Shown here one piece after another: positions 1-9,929 of a stretch of 64,000 bases of DNA (positions within the stretch are counted from its first letter, which is position 1; each line of letters begins with the position of its first letter). Position numbers and translations under genes: made by a program. Source of the stretch: CAVWUA01 sp963758025 (GTDB lineage: Bacteria > Planctomycetota > Planctomycetia > Isosphaerales > Isosphaeraceae); assembly GCA_963758025.1 (NCBI GenBank), contig CAVWUA010000001.1, positions 558,001-622,000 of the forward strand. The letters are read 5' to 3'. The notes under the pieces are model-generated. The model was given only the letters and a program-made list of their open reading frames with translations. It did not search any database and was not told the DNA's origin.

Positions 1-287
1 CCCATCGGACAGAATCACGACGGGCAAGAATCCGAACATCCAGGACCGATCCGTCCCATCAGGAGCAACCGTGGTGTAAAGTTCGGACGTTTGGGGTTGA
101 TGGCGTGCAAGAATTTACAGGGAAGCACTCCCGCAACGGTACGGAGCCGCTTCCCCTTCTCGATAGATCGGCTAAGAATCCTTACAGAGTGAGAGCGGCG
201 CCCGGAAATCACCAGGAACGTTGCACGGTGCTGAGGCTTCAAGGATTACCACGATTGTTCCGCTGGACCGACTGGAAGGATGTCGGG

Positions 288-1292
288 ATGAGGTGGGCTG
301 CGCGGATTCTCGCGATTGCGGCCGTTGTGCTTCTTTTGTGGACGGCACGCCACTTTGATGAGCCGAAGCATGACTCGAGTCCTTCGAGAGAGACCGTATC
401 AATGGCCGGGCCACGTCGCTCATTGACGCAACGACTGCTGCCAAGGCTGGTTCCGGTCATGCCAGGGACGATCGTCGGTCGTGAGGCCCCCGAGGGCTGG
501 AATCACCTGGTCCTGAAGTCGATCCCGAAGCTGACCAGCGGCGATATCGAGACTCTGCCGGCGCACGCTGTCGAATCGGCCACCTTGTTCCGCACGGTGA
601 TCCTGGCGGACGTCCAGCGGGATCAGCAGGGGATCTACGCCCTTCGAAAAATCGGTGTCGGACTCTGCGTGCCCCATCAGGGACAGGACACCGTGGTAAC
701 GACGGAGAGTCTGGAACAATCCGGAATCCGGCTCTCGATCGTGGATCAACTGGTGCTGGATCGTGCCTTGACCGAGCTTTCAAAGGGCCGGCTGATCGCG
801 CGCACGCCGTTCTTCGCCCTCTTCGAAGCGCCGACCATGTTCGCCAACGGGGGGGAACATCGGAAGATCCTGCTGCGGTATGCGTTGATTGTCGATCCCG
901 AGACGGGGCGATTGCAGACCAGCGTCTGGAAGATCGCCGCCGATCCGTCGAGCCGAGTACCGGCCCAGGAACTCGTCAGGCTTCCGAGGGATCTGGTCTT
1001 TGAATGCCGGCTGGATGTCTCTGCCCGCAGCGTTCTGGGAAGCGTTCCCGTCTCCTGGTCGTTCGCCATGACCGAGCTGCCGCCCGGCCAGCGGCAGCGG
1101 ATGCCGTCTCCCTTGCGAGCCTGGTCCGTCCAGACGCCGAGGACTCGACGCGAGAATGCGCGGTTGGAGATGATCTTACGCCATTCCCTGATGGACGATG
1201 AACGGCGGCTCGCCTCATCCCAGCTTGAATCGCGATCGGCGCAGGATGATCAGACCGAACGCGCTGGCCGATCCGATTCCCAGAAGGACTAG
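288..1292 (+). CDS. Hypothetical protein with N-terminal membrane anchor
   Basis: Protein of 334 aa that I do not recognise. The frame is open further upstream (to about 105), but the ATG at 288 has a clear GGAAGGA ribosome site seven bases ahead and is followed at once by a hydrophobic segment (AARILAIAAVVLLLW), so it is the likely start. That segment suits a signal anchor, leaving a large soluble part outside the cytoplasmic membrane. No catalytic motif is visible. The C-terminus is charged and low in complexity, and its last 78 bases overlap the 3' end of the convergent PEP-CTERM gene. The 287 bases ahead of it hold nothing I can name. Real gene, function unknown. Confidence 0.6.
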   Translation: MRWAARILAIAAVVLLLWTARHFDEPKHDSSPSRETVSMAGPRRSLTQRLLPRLVPVMPGTIVGREAPEGWNHLVLKSIPKLTSGDIETLPAHAVESATLFRTVILADVQRDQQGIYALRKIGVGLCVPHQGQDTVVTTESLEQSGIRLSIVDQLVLDRALTELSKGRLIARTPFFALFEAPTMFANGGEHRKILLRYALIVDPETGRLQTSVWKIAADPSSRVPAQELVRLPRDLVFECRLDVSARSVLGSVPVSWSFAMTELPPGQRQRMPSPLRAWSVQTPRTRRENARLEMILRHSLMDDERRLASSQLESRSAQDDQTERAGRSDSQKD

Positions 1293-2015
1293 GCTGACCG
1301 GTTCCGGCACGGAATTCACGGTCACGTTCAGAACCGCGTTCACTTCACCCCGAACGCCGCCGTACGGGAAGGGGACCGCGTTCAGGCCCAGCACGAGAAA
1401 ACCGTCACCCAGACAGACGTCCGCGGCTCTCGCGACGGCCAACGGACCAAGATCCAGCTCGAAATTGGGGCCTTGAACGGGTGAGCCAAACGTGCTCACG
1501 GTGAGACCGTTATCCACCGTGGCGTAATTGTAAAGCGTGCCGCCTCCCAGTTCGTAAAAAATGCGCGAACCTTCATCGGGATCATATTGTGGTGCGGCCA
1601 CAACATCATAAGGTGTCATGATGTTGTGGACATAAATATCCATTCCCGCGAAGGTTTGATAATCGTTTTCCGCAGGGAGGTTCAGGTTTCGAAAATTCAA
1701 GACTTCTCCGGAGAGGGTCATGTCGGTGATTTCACCGTTGATGCCGTTCAGGTCGAAGATGAGATACGCATTATACGTCCGCACCGTGAAGCTCTGAGCG
1801 ACCCCGAGTGTCGGTGTGGAGAGGTTATCCACGAAATCCGGCCCTGTGAGTTCATATGATCCAGAGATGATCGGTTGAATCTCATGGACGACCGATGCGT
1901 GCAGCGGCTGGCCGCACGAGGCCAAGATCACAACCAGCGCGGTCAATATCCCCAGCGCTGGCCGACACCGACTCTCACTCAGTCGGATAAAAACTCGTGG
2001 TCTTCGTTCCGCCAT
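1215..2015 (-). CDS. PEP-CTERM sorting domain protein
   Basis: Exported protein of 266 aa. The start at 2015 is chosen because GGAAGGA lies just upstream and a signal peptide follows (ALGILTALVVILASC). The C-terminus shows the full tripartite PEP-CTERM signal: VPEP, a hydrophobic stretch (VSLVLLGIGSASAFGLIIL) and a basic end (RRSRFK). In known systems an exosortase cleaves this signal and the protein goes to the cell surface or exopolysaccharide. The middle is rich in beta-type sequence with no enzyme motif, so a structural surface role is inferred. No exosortase gene is in the window. Confidence 0.82.
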   Translation of the reverse strand: MAERRPRVFIRLSESRCRPALGILTALVVILASCGQPLHASVVHEIQPIISGSYELTGPDFVDNLSTPTLGVAQSFTVRTYNAYLIFDLNGINGEITDMTLSGEVLNFRNLNLPAENDYQTFAGMDIYVHNIMTPYDVVAAPQYDPDEGSRIFYELGGGTLYNYATVDNGLTVSTFGSPVQGPNFELDLGPLAVARAADVCLGDGFLVLGLNAVPFPYGGVRGEVNAVLNVTVNSVPEPVSLVLLGIGSASAFGLIILRRSRFKLG

Positions 2016-2425
2016 TACCGTGGTCCTTCCACCTGGTGTACATTCAAACGTGTCCTTACAATAGTAAACAAAACCCACTGCGCCAACGAGGAAGAAATAA
2101 ATCGACACTGATCCTTAATTTGACTCGGATATGGCCGCGAAATGGCCGACACGAGCAACTTTTTATAGCAAGCGTTTGGGCATAAATTGTGAAGAAGGTC
2201 TCATCACGTGGCTTTCCGTGCCAATGCGTGTCTGGCGGTTTCTGGTCGGTTCATCGCCCGGCTGCCCGGAGCGAGGGCATTTTGTCCGCGGCACGCGGGA
2301 AGGCTCGGAATCGCCATTCCCCAAATCACCGCGAAGATTACAATCAATGGGGCTGAAACCGCGCGGGGGTGACTGGACAGTCCCGAGTGGGGATCGATCA
2401 CCAGGGAAGGTGAAAAGGTAGCGAC
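2016..2425. other. Intergenic region between divergent genes
   Basis: About 410 bases between the start of the PEP-CTERM gene on the minus strand and the UPF0316 gene on the plus strand. It should hold both promoters. AT-rich patches lie near 2050-2110 and 2155-2190, unlike the GC-rich surroundings, but no convincing paired -35/-10 boxes stand out. I see no small ORF with a credible ribosome site. Confidence 0.4.
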
Positions 2426-2998
2426 ATGGAATGCCTGACGGACCTCCCCGCGTGGGGACTCGCGTTGCTCATCTTCTCGCTTCGCGTTGTGGACGTCTCG
2501 ATGGGGACGATGCGGACCCTATCGGTCGTTCAGGGCCGGCTGAAGCTGTCGGTGCTTCTGGGGTTCTTCGAGGTCCTCGTCTGGATCACGGCCGTCTCGC
2601 AAGTCATGCCCCGTTTGCAGACGCATCCGATCCTGGCCCTGGCCTATGCCGGGGGGTTCGCCGCGGGTAACGGGGCGGGCATCTTGCTGGAGCGTCGGCT
2701 GGCGATGGGCTCTGTCGCCATCAGCATCATTTCCCCGAGTTCGGGGCCGACGATCGCGCAGTATCTGCGTGATCGGGGACAGCGGTTGACGACCTTCCAT
2801 GGCGAGGGGAGGGACGGGCCGGTGACGATGATTTACACCACGTCACCCCGACGTCGTCTGCGTGTGCTGCTCGATCAGGCCCGGAGCGTGGACCCCCACA
2901 TCTTCTATACTGTGGAACCACTCCGCGAAGGCGGGACGGGCATGAATCATCCGCTGCCGCACGCTTCGGGCTGGCGCTCGGTTCTCAAAATGAAGTGA
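2426..2998 (+). CDS. UPF0316 membrane protein (DUF5698/DUF2179)
   Basis: Membrane protein of 190 aa resembling the UPF0316 family, whose function is unknown. Three hydrophobic segments fill the first 95 residues: LALLIFSLRVVDV with a conserved-looking GTMRTL stretch, LLGFFEVLVWITAV, and ALAYAGGFAAGNGAGI. A soluble DUF2179-like domain follows at about residues 100-165. The order (membrane domain, then small cytoplasmic domain) and the length fit the family. The gene stands alone, followed by a tRNA on the other strand. Family assignment is from remembered motifs. Confidence 0.75.
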   Translation: MECLTDLPAWGLALLIFSLRVVDVSMGTMRTLSVVQGRLKLSVLLGFFEVLVWITAVSQVMPRLQTHPILALAYAGGFAAGNGAGILLERRLAMGSVAISIISPSSGPTIAQYLRDRGQRLTTFHGEGRDGPVTMIYTTSPRRRLRVLLDQARSVDPHIFYTVEPLREGGTGMNHPLPHASGWRSVLKMK

Positions 2999-3070
2999 TT
3001 GGAATGATGCGCCGGAGGGATCGGCCTGGGGCGAGCCAGAGTGTCGCCCACAGAGAGAGAGAACGAGAGA

Positions 3071-3142
3071 GCCACCGAAGAGAGTCGAACTCTTAACCCC
3101 CGCTTTACGAAAGCGGTGCTCTGCCGATTGAGCTACGGTGGC
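3071..3142 (-). tRNA. tRNA-Thr (CGT anticodon)
   Basis: On the minus strand this folds as a complete cloverleaf of 72 nt. The acceptor arms GCCACCG and CGGTGGC pair over 7 bp, the D arm is closed by GCTC/GAGC, the anticodon stem CCGCT/AGCGG holds the loop TTCGTAA, and the T arm AAGAG/CTCTT holds TTCGACT. The anticodon CGT reads ACG, threonine. The 3' CCA is not encoded. Confidence 0.97.
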
Positions 3143-3505
3143 GTGTTTGGGAGAGATGGTTATCGTATCGGACGGCCGACGCGCTGTCAACGTCGAGAAC
3201 CCGTCGCGATTCGGTCCCGGATCGTGACGAGTTCCGGTGGTTTCCGACCGCGCGAGCCTCGGTCGATCCTGGGGCTGGGCCGGGGTCTGAGGCGTGAGCG
3301 AAAAGCCTTGAGGAATGGGACGTTCCGTCGCCGCGCGGAACCGCGGCGAGCCGACCCCTTGACGTGGAACCAGGCAGACCATTAAACTTTGACCTCTTAG
3401 TGACTTACGTAACGAGATTCCCGGAGTCGACGTGATCCCGAAACGGCCTCGTGGGCCGGCGGTGCATCCGGCCCCGGACCCGTAGCAAGGGAGTTTGCAC
3501 GACCG
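3143..3505. other. Leader region of ppdK
   Basis: 363 bases between the tRNA (minus strand) and ppdK (plus strand). It must contain promoters for both. I see no ORF with coding character. AAGGGAG near 3487 is a plausible ribosome site for ppdK although the spacing is long. Confidence 0.35.
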
Positions 3506-6181
3506 ATGGCCGATTCGCAGAAGTACGTCTATTCGTTTGGAGGAGGCAAGGCCGAGGGTCGGAGCGAGATGAAGGAGTTGCTCGGCGGCAAGGGGGCGAA
3601 CCTCGCCGAGATGAGCTCCATCGGGATTCCCGTCCCCCCGGGCTTCACGATCACGACCGAGGTCTGCGCCGAGTATTACGCCAACGGCCGTAAGCTCCCG
3701 GAGGAGGTTCGCCCGCAGGTCGAAGCCGCCATCAAGACGATGGAGAAGGAATACGGCTCGGGCCTGGGCGAACCGTCCAACCCCTTGCTGGTCAGCGTGC
3801 GGTCTGGCGCCGCCATGTCGATGCCGGGCATGATGAACACGATCCTGAACCTCGGCCTCTCCGACGCCGCCGCCGAGGGCCTGGCCAAGAAGACCGGCAA
3901 CGCGCGTTTTGCTTATGACGGCTACCGCCGACTGATCGATATGTTCGGCTCGGTCGTCATGGGGGTCGAGCACGAGGCGTTCGAGCACGAGCTCTCGCAG
4001 CTCAAGAACGAGAAGGGAGTCAAGCTCGATACCGACCTCTCCGCCGAGGACCTCAAGGAGCTGGTCAAGCGGTACAAGGCCGTCTATGAGAAGCACGTCG
4101 GTCAAGGGTTCCCGCAGGACCCCCGCGAACAGCTCTGGGCGGCGGTCATGGCCGTCTTCAATAGCTGGGAGGGGAAGAAGGCCATCGAGTACCGCCGGAT
4201 CGAGCGGATCACTGGCCTGAAGGGGACCGCCGTCAACGTGCAGGCAATGGTCTTCGGCAACATGGGGAACACCTCCGGCACCGGTGTCGCCTTCACGCGT
4301 GACCCGAACACCGGCGAGAACCTCTTCTTCGGCGACTACCTGATCAACGCCCAGGGGGAAGACGTCGTCGCCGGTATCCGCGACCCCGAGCCCATCACCC
4401 GGCTCGATGACGAGATGCCGAAGGTGTACAAGGAACTCCAGGAGATTCGCGAAAAGCTCGAATCCCACTACAAGGAGATGCAGGACATCGAGTTCACCGT
4501 CCAGGACGGGACGCTCTACATGCTCCAGACCCGCACGGGGAAGCGGACCGGCTCGGCCGCCGTGCGCATCGCCGTCGAGATGGTCAAGGAAGGGCTGATC
4601 GACGAGAAGACGGCCGTCAAGCGCGTCAATCCGGACAGCCTGAATCACCTGCTTCTGCCCCAGCTCGACCCGAGGGCCAAGGCGGAGCCGGCTGCCCGCG
4701 GTATCGCCGCCAGTCCGGGAGCCGCGTCGGGCAAGGTCCTGCTCTCGGCCGAATCGGCCGTCCAGCACGCGCAGAATCACCCCGGTGACCCGATCCTGCT
4801 GGTCCGCAAGGAAACCAGCCCCGAGGACGTCGCCGGTATGGATGTCGCCAAGGGGATTCTCACGGCCACCGGCGGAAAGGCCAGCCACGCGGCGGTCGTC
4901 GCCCGAGGCTGGGGCAAGCCCTGCGTCGTCGGCTGTGGCGCCTTGCAGATCAATGAGAAGGAAGGGACCGTCACGGTCAACGGCCAGATCGTCCGCGCCG
5001 GGGAATTCCTCACGATCAACGGCACGACCGGCGACGTCATGATCGGCAAGGTCCCCACCATTCCCCCGAAGATGGCGGGCACCTTCGCCACCCTCATGGA
5101 ATGGGCCGACAAACACCGCACGCTCAAGGTCCGCACCAACGCCGACACCCCGCAGGATTCCGCCAAGGCCCGGGAATTCGGCGCCGAGGGGATCGGCCTC
5201 TGCCGTACCGAGCACATGTTCTTCGAAGGCCAGCGCATCGTGGACATGCGCAAGATGATCCTGGCCGACGACGAGGCGGGCCGCAAGGCCGCGCTCGACT
5301 CGCTGGAACCCTACCAGCGGGAGGACTTCGCCGGAATCTTCGAGGCCATGGCCGGCTTGCCGGTCACGATCCGCTTGCTCGACCCCCCCTTGCACGAGTT
5401 CCTGCCGCACGACCAGGCGGGCCAGGCCGAGGTCGCCAAGCAACTGGGTATCCCGGTTGGGAAGGTCACGCAGCGGGTCGAGCAACTCCATGAGGCCAAC
5501 CCGATGCTCGGCCTGCGGGGTTGCCGCCTGGCGATCAAGTTCCCCGAGATCGCCGACATGCAGGTCCGCGCCATCATCGAGGCCGCCATCGAGGTCAAGA
5601 AGAAGGGGCACGAGGTCCTGCCCGAGATCATGATCCCGCTGATCGGCACGGTCGAGGAGCTCGCCATCCTCAAGAAGCGGGCCATCGCCGTGGCCGAAGA
5701 GGTGATGAAGAAGGCCGGTACGCAGGTCGAGTACCTGGTCGGGACGATGATCGAGATCCCTCGGGCCGCCCTGACAGCCGACAAGATCGCCGAGGAGGCG
5801 CAGTTCTTCTCCTTCGGTACCAACGACCTCACCCAGTTGACCTTCGGCTTCAGCCGGGACGATATCGGCTCATTCATGCCGAGCTATGTCGATCAAAAGA
5901 TTCTGCCGGTGGACCCGTTCCAGACGCTCGACGTCAACGGCGTCGGCCGGCTTGTCGAGATCGGCGTCCAGAAGGGCCGCGAGGCCCGCAAGGCCAAGAC
6001 CGGCGAGCACCTGAAGGTCGGCATCTGTGGCGAGCACGGGGGCGATCCCGACAGCGTCGCGTTCTGTCACAAGGTGGGCATGGACTATGTCTCCTGCTCG
6101 CCGTTCCGGGTGCCGATCGCCCGCCTGGCCGCCGCCCAGGCGGCCCTGGCCGACGGTGACGCCACCGCCCGCGACAAGTGA
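3506..6181 (+). CDS. ppdK: Pyruvate, phosphate dikinase
   Basis: Full-length PPDK of 891 aa. It interconverts pyruvate, ATP and phosphate with phosphoenolpyruvate, AMP and pyrophosphate in the cytoplasm, feeding gluconeogenesis or pyrophosphate-linked glycolysis. The N-terminal ATP-grasp domain shows GGKGANLAEM and the SGAAMSMPGMMNT stretch. The swivelling domain carries the phosphohistidine motif TGGKASHAAVVARGWG with His461. The C-terminal TIM barrel ends with the catalytic CGEHGGDP loop, Cys841. The length matches bacterial PPDK, and the frame is intact over 2.7 kb. The gene is monocistronic, closed by a strong hairpin at 6231. A long reading frame on the opposite strand here is a GC shadow. 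Confidence 0.98.
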   Translation: MADSQKYVYSFGGGKAEGRSEMKELLGGKGANLAEMSSIGIPVPPGFTITTEVCAEYYANGRKLPEEVRPQVEAAIKTMEKEYGSGLGEPSNPLLVSVRSGAAMSMPGMMNTILNLGLSDAAAEGLAKKTGNARFAYDGYRRLIDMFGSVVMGVEHEAFEHELSQLKNEKGVKLDTDLSAEDLKELVKRYKAVYEKHVGQGFPQDPREQLWAAVMAVFNSWEGKKAIEYRRIERITGLKGTAVNVQAMVFGNMGNTSGTGVAFTRDPNTGENLFFGDYLINAQGEDVVAGIRDPEPITRLDDEMPKVYKELQEIREKLESHYKEMQDIEFTVQDGTLYMLQTRTGKRTGSAAVRIAVEMVKEGLIDEKTAVKRVNPDSLNHLLLPQLDPRAKAEPAARGIAASPGAASGKVLLSAESAVQHAQNHPGDPILLVRKETSPEDVAGMDVAKGILTATGGKASHAAVVARGWGKPCVVGCGALQINEKEGTVTVNGQIVRAGEFLTINGTTGDVMIGKVPTIPPKMAGTFATLMEWADKHRTLKVRTNADTPQDSAKAREFGAEGIGLCRTEHMFFEGQRIVDMRKMILADDEAGRKAALDSLEPYQREDFAGIFEAMAGLPVTIRLLDPPLHEFLPHDQAGQAEVAKQLGIPVGKVTQRVEQLHEANPMLGLRGCRLAIKFPEIADMQVRAIIEAAIEVKKKGHEVLPEIMIPLIGTVEELAILKKRAIAVAEEVMKKAGTQVEYLVGTMIEIPRAALTADKIAEEAQFFSFGTNDLTQLTFGFSRDDIGSFMPSYVDQKILPVDPFQTLDVNGVGRLVEIGVQKGREARKAKTGEHLKVGICGEHGGDPDSVAFCHKVGMDYVSCSPFRVPIARLAAAQAALADGDATARDK

Positions 6182-6230
6182 TCGCGGCGTGACGCAACCC
6201 ATCCGAATCGTCGGATTAACGATCCATGCT

Positions 6231-6270
6231 TCAGGCCGCCGTGCTGATCCATTTCAGCATGGCGGCCTGA
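6231..6270 (+). terminator. Intrinsic terminator of ppdK
   Basis: Inverted repeat with 17-nt arms (6231-6247 and 6254-6270), one G-T pair, a 6-nt loop, and TCCTTTTC directly after. It lies 50 bases behind the ppdK stop. Confidence 0.88.
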
Positions 6271-6575
6271 TCCTTTTCGGCCTCAACGAAAAAAACGTCC
6301 GCCGGTGTGTTGGCGCCTTGGCATGTCCTGTGCTACGATCAAATCGGCCGGTCTCATCCATATCCTCATTCCGGTCCGGCATTTTTCTCTCACTTCGGCC
6401 TTTTTTCGAGCGATTGCTTGAAGTCGCGCCGTCGTTCCCTCACGATATCTTGTCTAATGGCCCCACTCGTGCCCAGGCCCGAGAGGCCGCCGATCCTCCC
6501 TGAGAAGCATCCAACGACCGGATGCCGCGGCGGAGGTCGTCCGTCGTTCCCTTCCCCCGCTGGAGCCTGACTCCG
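6271..6575. other. Upstream region of the pilB-pilT-gsp locus
   Basis: About 300 bases from the ppdK terminator to pilB. It contains T-rich patches near 6375-6420. As the first gap ahead of the secretion locus it is the likeliest place for the locus promoter, but no box pair is convincing. No small gene seen. Confidence 0.35.
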
Positions 6576-8298
6576 ATGGCCAAGCAGACCCGAGACTGGA
6601 CCGATCTACTGATCAAGCGAGGGGTCGTCGGCCCCGATCAGATCGCCGAAGCAAAGAGCATGGGCAACTCGACGATCGAGGAGGCCCTGACGAAGCTCGG
6701 TTACGCCACCCCCGATGAAATCATCAAGGCCAAGGCCGAACAGCACGGCATGCCCTTCGTTGCCCTCCAGGAGATCGAGATCCCCGCCTCGGTCGTCGAA
6801 CTGGTTCCCGAGTCCCTCGCGCGTGAAAACGTCGTCATGCCCCTGGCTCAGGAAAACGGGGCCATCAAGGTCATCATGCATGACCCGCTCGACTTCGACA
6901 CGATCGAGAAACTCCGGTTCGTGCTGAATCGCGAGATCGAGGTCGCTCTGGCCCCCAAGGAAGCCATCGTCGAGGCCATTAATCATTACTACGGGAGTAG
7001 TTCGACCGAAACCGAGTCCGTGGACTCGATGCTCCAGGAATTCACCGACACCGCCATCGACTTCGCCGAGGACACCGGCAGCGGACGGAGCACCTCCACC
7101 AGCAACGCCCTGGAAGAGGGGGACGCACCGGTCATTAAGCTGGTGCACCTGATCATCCAGGAAGCCGTGACCATGCGCGCTTCGGATATCCACATCGAGC
7201 CGTTCGCGGATCGCGTGCGGATTCGCTACCGGATCGATGGTGTGTGCATGGAACGCGATAGCCCGCCGCGACGCTTGCTCGGATCGATCGTCAGCCGACT
7301 CAAGATCATGGGCTCGATCGATATCGCTGAGAAACGTCGGCCCCAGGACGGCCGGATCAAGATCCACGTCAACGGCAAGGATGTGGACTTGCGTGTCAGC
7401 ATTCTCCCAACCAGCCACGGTCAGTCGGTCGTCATGCGGATTCTGGACCGCGAGAACATCAAGGTCGGTCTGCGCGACCTGGGGTTCGGCGAGGAGGACT
7501 GGAAGCGATTCTCGACCCTGATCAAACGTCCCAACGGCATCTTGCTGGTGACGGGCCCGACCGGGTCGGGGAAGACCACCACCCTCTATGCCGCCCTGAA
7601 CGAACTGAACCGGCCCGACGTCAAGATCATCACCGCCGAGGACCCCGTCGAGTACTACCTGCCAGGCATCAATCAATGCGAGGTTCGCGCCAAGATTGGG
7701 ATGACCTTCGCGCGCATCATCCGCGCCATGCTCCGGCAGAACCCGAACATCCTGCTCGTGGGCGAAATCCGGGATGAAGAGACGGCAAACACCGCGATCC
7801 AGGCGTCACTGACAGGACACTTGGTTTTCAGTACACTACACACGAACGATGCGCCCAGCGCTGTAACGAGACTGGTCGATATCGGCGTCCAGCCGTTCCT
7901 CGTCTCCAGTTCCATCATGGGCATCCTGGCCCAACGTCTCGTGCGCAAAGTCTGCCCCAAATGCCGCCAGCGTTACGAGCCCCCCGCCCATGTGCTCAAG
8001 GGGCTGGGACTGAAGCCGGAGATCGTCAAGAAGGCGAACTTCATGAAAGGAAAGGGGTGCACCTACTGTGGCAAGACGGGGTACCGAGGACGGATGGGGA
8101 TCTACGAGCTGATGGGTATGACCACGCAAGTTCGCGAGATGACCTTCAAGGGGGAACCCACCCAGAATATTCGCCGTATGGCCCGGAAACAGGGAATGCG
8201 CACGCTTCTTCGAGGACGGCATGATCAAGGCCTTGAAGGGTCTGACAACCATCGACGAGGTTCTGCGGATCACGCACAGGGAATCCATGGAAGCCTGA
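6576..8298 (+). CDS. pilB: Type IV pilus assembly ATPase (PilB/GspE family), one frameshift near the 3' end
   Basis: Hexameric cytoplasmic ATPase that drives pilin assembly. Residues 1-150 form the MshEN/GspE N-terminal domain. Walker A GPTGSGKTTTLYA starts at residue 327, followed by the Asp box (ITAEDPVEYY), Walker B (ILLVGEIRDEET) and His box (GHLVFSTLHTNDA). A four-cysteine zinc motif (CPKC and CTYC) follows, as in PilB/GspE. The start at 6576 has GGAG upstream. Around 8205 the frame breaks by +1: the typical C-terminal end (FEDGMIKALKGLTTIDEVL) continues in the next frame to the stop at 8298, whereas the uncorrected frame runs to 8450 with unrelated sequence. Sequencing error is likely. 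Confidence 0.9.
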
Positions 8299-8641
8299 TC
8301 GCGCGGCGCGAAAATCCGCGGCATCCGGTGTTAATTCGGGGAACGGATCGGGACAGAGGTCGGGGATCGTCCCACAGGGGATGCTTCCGGGTCCCGATTC
8401 ACCCTAAATCCGGTTGTCGTCGGGTCCAAGAAACCGACTGTCCGGCTTGATCTTGGCCGGAATCGCCGAAATAATGAAGGTGCGGCGGAAAGAGATCCGT
8501 CGCTGCAACTCGAATCGCCCGCACCTCGTTCCGGCGGACATTTGGTCGATAAGACTTTGTCAAGACCCCTGGCGACACGGCCAGGGGACCGCCCAGGCCC
8601 TTCGGACTGGCGGGGACTCCGCGGGAGGATCAAGGAGCCAC
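8299..8641. other. pilB-pilT spacer with a hairpin
   Basis: 343 bases without a gene. A perfect 8-bp stem (8566-8573 with 8580-8587, loop of 6) lies 55 bases ahead of pilT. It has no T-run behind it, so it is not an obvious terminator and could be a processing or regulatory hairpin. AAGGAG at 8632 is the pilT ribosome site. Confidence 0.45.
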
Positions 8642-9757
8642 ATGGGTACTCTGCTCATCGATAAGCTGCTGCAGACCACCGTCACGCAGCGCGCCAGTGA
8701 CCTTCACCTGACTGTGGGCAGTCAGCCCATGCTGCGCTTGCATGGTCACATGCGCCCCCTGGCGACGAAGGTTCTGGAGCCGTCCGACACCTCGTCCTTG
8801 ATGAAGAGCATCACGCCGGAACGCTGTCAGCAGGAGCTTCAAGAAGTCGGCGGAACGGACTTCGGGTTCGCGTTCGGTGAAATGGCCCGGTTCCGTGTCG
8901 CCGTGTACAAGCAAAGGGGCAACATCGGCCTGGTGCTTCGGCGCATTCCGAACGAGTTCCTGACGTTCGAACAACTCGGTCTGCCCGCCGTCATCGAGGA
9001 ACTCATTACCCGGCCGCGCGGGCTGATTCTGGTGACCGGCCCGACCGGCTCCGGAAAGACCACCAGCCTGGCCTCCATGTTGAACTGGATCAACCACAAC
9101 ATGGACCGGCACATCATCACGATCGAAGACCCGATCGAATACTTCCACAAGCACGAGAAGTCGCTGGTCAATCAGCGCGAGATCGGCATCGACGTGCCCG
9201 ACTTCCCCGAGGCGATTCGCCGGGCCCTGCGTATGGACCCGGACATCATCCTCGTTGGTGAGATGCGTGACCTGGCGACGATCTCCGCGGCGATCACCGC
9301 GGCGGAAACCGGCCACATCGTTTTCGGTACCCTGCACACGAACTCGGCCGAGGGGACCGTCAACCGGATTATCGACGTGTTCCCCCAGGAACAGCAGGAC
9401 CAGATCCGCACGCAGCTCTCGGTGGCGATCATCGGCATCCTCGCCCAGGCCCTCCTGCCCCGTAAGCCGAAAGGGCTCGTCGCCGCGTACGAGATGCTCG
9501 TCGTCACGCCGGCCATCTCGAACCTGATCCGCGAGAACAAAACCTACCGGATTGACTCATCGATCCAGACCGGACGCAAGCACGGGATGATCCTGCTCGA
9601 TGACTCGCTGTTCAACCTCTGGCGACAGGGGCTCATTGAGGAGGAAGAAGCCCTCTACAAGGCCCGCAAGGTCAACGATCTGCGGGAGCGGATCGAACTG
9701 GCCAAGAAGGGGATCTTCGATGAGGACGACGAAGAGGATGAGGAGGATGAGAAGTAA
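8642..9757 (+). CDS. pilT: Twitching motility / pilus retraction ATPase PilT
   Basis: Protein of 371 aa, the normal PilT length, starting at an ATG with AAGGAG four bases upstream. PilT depolymerises pili by ATP hydrolysis at the inner membrane. The N-terminal PAS-like domain begins with LIDKLLQTTVTQRASDLHL. Walker A GPTGSGKTTSLAS starts at residue 133, then ITIEDPIEYFH (Asp box), ILVGEMRDLATI (Walker B) and GHIVFGTLHTNSA (His box). There is no zinc motif, as expected for PilT rather than PilB. The C-terminal 25 residues are very acidic (DEDDEEDEEDEK), which is unusual for PilT. It sits between two assembly ATPase genes. Confidence 0.93.
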   Translation: MGTLLIDKLLQTTVTQRASDLHLTVGSQPMLRLHGHMRPLATKVLEPSDTSSLMKSITPERCQQELQEVGGTDFGFAFGEMARFRVAVYKQRGNIGLVLRRIPNEFLTFEQLGLPAVIEELITRPRGLILVTGPTGSGKTTSLASMLNWINHNMDRHIITIEDPIEYFHKHEKSLVNQREIGIDVPDFPEAIRRALRMDPDIILVGEMRDLATISAAITAAETGHIVFGTLHTNSAEGTVNRIIDVFPQEQQDQIRTQLSVAIIGILAQALLPRKPKGLVAAYEMLVVTPAISNLIRENKTYRIDSSIQTGRKHGMILLDDSLFNLWRQGLIEEEEALYKARKVNDLRERIELAKKGIFDEDDEEDEEDEK

Positions 9758-9929
9758 GCTCAACCAGGGGGCATGAGCGAGCGTGCGTCACAAACCCCGA
9801 TTTTGCTCGTAACATCTTTGGTGTCTTGTCTTTGGATATTCCCGGCGGGTTCTCCGCCCACTCTCGCCGCGACGGTTTCGGCGGGTCTGCCCGACCTCTC
9901 GACCGTCCGGCCAACACGTGAGCTGACTC

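Noticed and set aside
2843..5611. A 922-residue open frame on the minus strand opposite ppdK
   Set aside because: Antisense shadow of a GC-rich gene: low-complexity Asp/Leu/Gly composition, no domain, fully overlaps an unmistakable PPDK and also runs across the tRNA.
8200..8300. Programmed frameshift in pilB
   Set aside because: The break lies 35 codons before the end without a stop or stimulatory structure in view; a single-base error is more likely, so it is listed only within the general pattern.
8566..8587. Terminator between pilB and pilT
   Set aside because: The stem is good but no T-run follows and the locus continues in the same direction; kept only as a hairpin.
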